A stretch of DNA of 21,996 nt from the NCBI GenBank assembly GCA_004151065.3, contig NWUY0300109923.1:18282-40277 (forward strand), written 5' to 3'. Position 1 is the stretch's first letter, and each line of letters opens with the position of its first letter. The position numbers and the translations under genes are program-made. The stretch comes from Larix sibirica. Lineage: Eukaryota; Streptophyta; Pinopsida; Pinales; Pinaceae. The notes under the pieces were generated by a model. It had not been told where the DNA came from and searched no databases. It saw only the letters and a program-made list of their open reading frames with translations. This document shows positions 18,546-21,996 of the stretch, one piece after another.

Positions 18546-20379
18546 GTGGTTTTATTGGCTTATTAGAATGCATGTTTTGTTATACAACGGGTTGTAAGAC
18601 TTGTTCGAAAATCAGTGTTCTTTTGTTTAGGGCATGGCTATAAACCATGCATTTGCGTTGTTTCTTTCTATTTGGAAATTGTTTGAAAACTATGCGTTAC
18701 GAAATTCGAAAATATTGATCTTGTTGATGGTTGCAACATGCTTTTTGGTTGTCCTGGTATTTCTTGCAAAAAACCCTCATTTGTTTGGTCGGGTCTCAGA
18801 GGGTATGACCCAACAATGTGGGTAGATTTTGATTTTGTCAACAGTCAATGGTGCAGTTTCTGGTTTTTCCTTTCTCTATGGTCTGAAAAACTGTGCATGT
18901 TCTGGTTATCAATTTTCCCTGCATTGGTTGAATTTTGACACTAGAAAATTTTAAACGTAATGTCTTCTTTAATGGCCGAATACGATGACCGTGTATAGGA
19001 TGATAGACAGATTCTTTTGGTTGAAATCTATAAATCGTGTATACAGTCGTCTATAGGATGACCTATAACCCTGCTCTATTTGGCCGACTGTCATAGGATT
19101 TGGTTGTGCAATGCACACGAATTTTAATTTTGTCAAATGTGGCTGATATCATAACTGCTTTTTGCCTTGGTCTATGGTCCGATGAACTATATGCTTATGG
19201 ATTTGAATAATCGCTTAGGAAGAAGGTCAGGTCAAGGGTAAAACCCTTGAGACCCAAACCCTTTCCTTATCGGTTGAACAATCAGTGTGAAAGATATTGA
19301 CTCTTACCGAAATTGAATGTCGTCATCTTGCAGAAATTAAAATGCAGTGAACACAATACATTCGACTATGAATATTGATGGCCTTTTACTCCCGATTTGC
19401 CGACAAACCCTGCAGTTCTAGTCGCGAGGGTCAACTTGTGAGATGTCTTGAATATTGCTTCTCATTTTTTCCATATAACGGTGGTTTGCTTTACCCTGTA
19501 ATCATTTGCTTTCTGCATATATATGGATTCTATGATGTGTCGAATTCTTCAAGGCAAGGCATGTTATCATGAGACAACTGCAATTTCGTTTTTCACCTTT
19601 TATCTCTCCATGGATTTATTGGTGTAAGATTTGTTTGAAGTGTTGTAGCCCATTGTATGATTGTAAAAAAATAATTAAAAAAAACATATATATAATTTCA
19701 TTCATAGAAAGAAAAGTGCTCTTGTTCATATGTTTTCGTTGCATGTTTTAAGAATAGTATTTATGGGATAGGTTGCAGGTTGCTTGTGCCTTGGTTTAGC
19801 AATAGTACTGTCAAAGGTTTTTGAAGTTTCAATTGCATGATTGAAATATTTTTTTAAATGTTCTCTTCATCGATTTAACTTTAAATAGAGTTTATTTACC
19901 CTTTGGCAAAAACATTTCCAAACAGCATCCTTCTTTGCATTAACATTGCAGATGTTCCACAGGAAAACCCTTCTGCACCCAGCTACTGACACAATTTTGT
20001 TTTTATTTCTTTCTCCAATGGATTTAATTTTTTTGTTTTTTTGCAGTGATTTGCACAAATGTATTGTACACATCATATTCTCTTTTCTACACCCTTTAGG
20101 TATACCATTTTTTATGCTTTCAACTAGATGTGATGAGAAGTAATGATAGTTCACATTATTTATGATGTCACATAATAATATTTGAAAATAGTTGCATGCA
20201 AGTTGAACATGGTCGACATAACAAAGCAAGCATTTTTTATAATTTTCTTTCTGAGGTCAAGGTCGGGTTCATGTTGTATACTTATACGGATCAGATCGTT
20301 GCTCTGCCATCGAGCTAGGGACAGCATCGATCGGATCATTGCCCAGGTAACGTTGGGAGCCATTGGGATCGGTTGATTT
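18546..20379. other. T-rich stretch without assignable gene
   Basis: The plus strand is strongly T-rich with several tracts of seven or more T. Short open frames occur on both strands, including minus 19867-20229 (120 codons, Lys/Asn/Cys-rich, no motif), which is antisense to T-rich sequence and probably spurious. GC-richer sequence resumes near 20260, shortly before the LINE ORF1. The left end of the LINE could not be located, so part of this may be its 5' untranslated region. Confidence 0.4.
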
Positions 20380-20397
20380 ATGGTCCTCGGTAGAGAA

Positions 20398-21699
20398 ATG
20401 GAGGATGTGGTAGATTCATCTCAGGCTCCCCCACCACCATCGCTTTCGCCTGAAGTCAAAGCGTTCAAGAGAATAGTAGCTTCCCAACCGAAAAAAAGAC
20501 ACAGGATTTTCTCTAAAGTTGTCAAGAGAAATGATGAAATGCTAGCGGTGGCCCTCCCCCCAGAAAGGCCCTATGAAAGTAGCGGTGTCTCTCGTGGAAA
20601 GAGCTATGGTATGGCAGTTTACAGTTTTGTGGCCCTCCCCTAAATCTACATAAGCCTAGGTTCGTAAAAACTGGAGGCCTTCCTACTTTCTGGGTCGCGG
20701 ATTCTTCATGTTTGAGTTTATTTCAAAGGAAGAAAATGATTTGATCTTCAAAAATGGGCCCTACTTTATGGGGCCACAAGGCATGTATCTCAACAGATGG
20801 ACTCTGGATTTTGACCCTTCGGAGGACATCCCAACAACAGTATCGGTTTGGGTTCGGCTTCTGAATCTGCGAGTTCACTGCTGGAATTGGGAATCCTTGC
20901 AGTATATCGGGAATACCTTAGGGAAATTCATAGATCGGGAAAATACAAAGGATCAATATGCTTGCGCACGAATCTGTGTGGAAGTGGACTTGGAAGTAGT
21001 GCTACCAAAGGCCATTAAACTCGTGGTAGGAAGTTAGTCACACGTGCAGAAACTAGATTACGAGCAACTCTCGTTTAAGTGCAGAGGGTGCCATGAGTAT
21101 GAACATTTTGCCAAGAGTTTCCCAAAAAAAGTAGCCTCGAAAAAAGAGAAAGAGGAAGGGTGGCAACAAATCAAGAATCCCAAAACCAACCGTAAAGCAG
21201 GAGCAAATACTCAAGAAGGGGGGAAAGGGAAAGCACAACAAACCAATCCAGGGAGCTCACGACTAAGGCAAATTCGAAGGAACAAGAGAACTTTTTTGTA
21301 ATCTTGGGTTCAGAACAAGAGGATGTTCAAGAAGGGGATCCGAAGAACTCGTCAAAACCAGAGCAAAGCAAACCCCCCTCCCTAAGGAGCGGGGATTCAT
21401 CGGGAGAACCCCCAAAAAAATCTGAACCTATTCATGAGGAGGAAGAACAAGATTCAGATGAATCAGGGGAGGAAGGGGAAATAGTAGACTCTCAACACAC
21501 ACCCCGAACATCGACAAGAGTAAGGAAAATGACTCGAGAAAGGAGGGAACAAGAAACATACAAGGACAAAATACAAGGAAGCCAACCGACTTTAGAAAAA
21601 ATGTTGGCAAGAAATCAAAAGGTAACAAGAAATCAAAAGGTAACAAGAAATCAAGGCCAGGGCCCTAAAGGAGCCCTCTCGACCCAAAAAAGTAAGTGA
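20398..21699 (+). pseudogene. L1-type LINE ORF1 remnant (DUF4283-like domain, zinc knuckle)
   Basis: The plus strand encodes a broken ORF1 (nucleic-acid-binding protein of plant L1 LINEs). The N-terminal part, MEDVVDSSQAPPPPSLSPEV, runs to a stop at 20641-20643. After a frame change the DUF4283-like core follows: GRGFFMFEF, NGPYFMGPQGMYLNRWTLDF, VSVWVRLLNL and YIGNTLGKFID. TAG at 21035-21037 interrupts it. A knuckle CRGCHEYEHFAKSF follows, in which the last cysteine of CCHC is replaced by Phe. The frame changes again near 21255-21275 into NSKEQENFFVILGSEQED and an acidic, low-complexity tail ending TGA at 21697-21699. With two frame changes and two stops in the recognisable part, it cannot make a full protein. 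Confidence 0.82.
21607..21655 (+). repeat. 18-bp tandem repeat in LINE ORF1 tail
   Basis: Units at 21607-21624 and 21625-21642 read rcaagaaatcaaaaggta, with a partial third unit after them. In the ORF1 frame they encode repeated RNQKVT, adding basic residues to the C-terminal tail. Confidence 0.8.
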
Positions 21700-21996
21700 T
21701 GAAAATAGTCTCCTAGAACTGTAGAGGGATGGGGAACAAGTGGAAAGAAGGAGCAATGAAGAGATTGGCAAGAACAAAAAGTCCCAACATTCTTCTCATC
21801 CAGGAGACAAAAATGGAGGAAAAGGATTTTCTCCATAGTAGCAAGCAATTATGGAGAAAAGGGGGAGGACAAGTAGTCTCATCCAAGGGAGCCTTAGGAG
21901 GTCTGGGCATTATGTGGAATGATTCAATCTTTGTGAAGATACAAGAAAGGAAAAATACTCATTGGATCTTTATGCAATTTCTTCACCAAGAATCAA
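21699..21996 (+). pseudogene. L1-type LINE ORF2, 5' end (endonuclease domain), cut by window end
   Basis: ATG at 21699-21701 overlaps the ORF1 stop (TGATG). The frame reads MKIVS, a TAG at 21714-21716, then NCRGMGNKWKEGAM, NILLIQETKM and GALGGLGIMWNDS, open to the window end. This is the start of the apurinic/apyrimidinic-type endonuclease of L1 ORF2: the usual WNCRGLGN motif has lost its Trp to the stop, while the catalytic Glu of the QETK motif is present. Reverse transcriptase would lie beyond the window. The early stop indicates an inactive copy unless it is read through. Confidence 0.85.

Noticed and set aside
19867-20229. 120-codon minus frame
   Set aside because: Antisense to T-rich tracts, Lys/Asn-rich, no motif, and crosses acceptor-like plus-strand signals.

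Overview
The window looks like nuclear DNA from a seed plant. It is AT-rich, has no operon structure, and holds one intron-split plant gene surrounded by decayed retrotransposons and many local duplications. The plant-type SR protein, the L1-type LINE with a DUF4283-like ORF1, and the heavily eroded Gypsy element would fit a large, repeat-rich genome such as a gymnosperm. That placement is inference only.

The single convincing host gene is on the minus strand (coding exons 15680 down to 13436). It encodes an RSZ22-type serine/arginine-rich splicing factor with an RRM, a glycine-rich linker, one CCHC zinc knuckle and an RS domain. I assembled six coding exons from GT-AG junctions and matching phases, giving 227 codons. 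A 102-nt exon (13851-13952) is phase-symmetric and could be skipped to give 193 aa. A leader exon near 16697-16843, a leader intron of about 1 kb, a TATA box at about 16870, a telo-box-like motif and a G-box/ABRE fit a promoter in 16.85-17.02 kb.

Region by region. 1-3.0 kb: AT-rich, eroded sequence with one diverged direct repeat. 3.0-4.33 kb: minus-strand Ty3/Gypsy gag remnant preceded by a primer-binding-site-like motif (4317-4333); its LTR presumably lies above 4338. 4.4-8.8 kb: non-coding repeats, including an initiator-Met PBS-like motif at 6547 and a series of duplicated blocks (235, 65, 100 and 29 bp). 8.8-10.5 kb: AT-rich with short tandem duplications. 10.48-10.85 kb: a minisatellite followed by a mosaic assembled from four copied pieces, one from the ATG region of the splicing-factor gene 5 kb away and one from 8.7 kb away. 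10.85-13.4 kb: mostly unassigned, with a 3 x 31-bp tandem array and a possible fossil exon. 13.4-16.9 kb: the RSZ gene. 17.2-20.4 kb: GT/T-rich sequence with a tandem repeat of about 175 bp and a consensus splice donor, possibly an unrecognised plus-strand transcript or the leader of the LINE. 20.4-21.996 kb: a plus-strand L1-type LINE with broken ORF1 and the start of ORF2 (endonuclease), cut by the window end.

Only the RSZ gene seems functional. Both retroelements carry in-frame stops, and at least two of these fit TGG-to-TAG changes. I recognised no tRNA, rRNA or CRISPR array.
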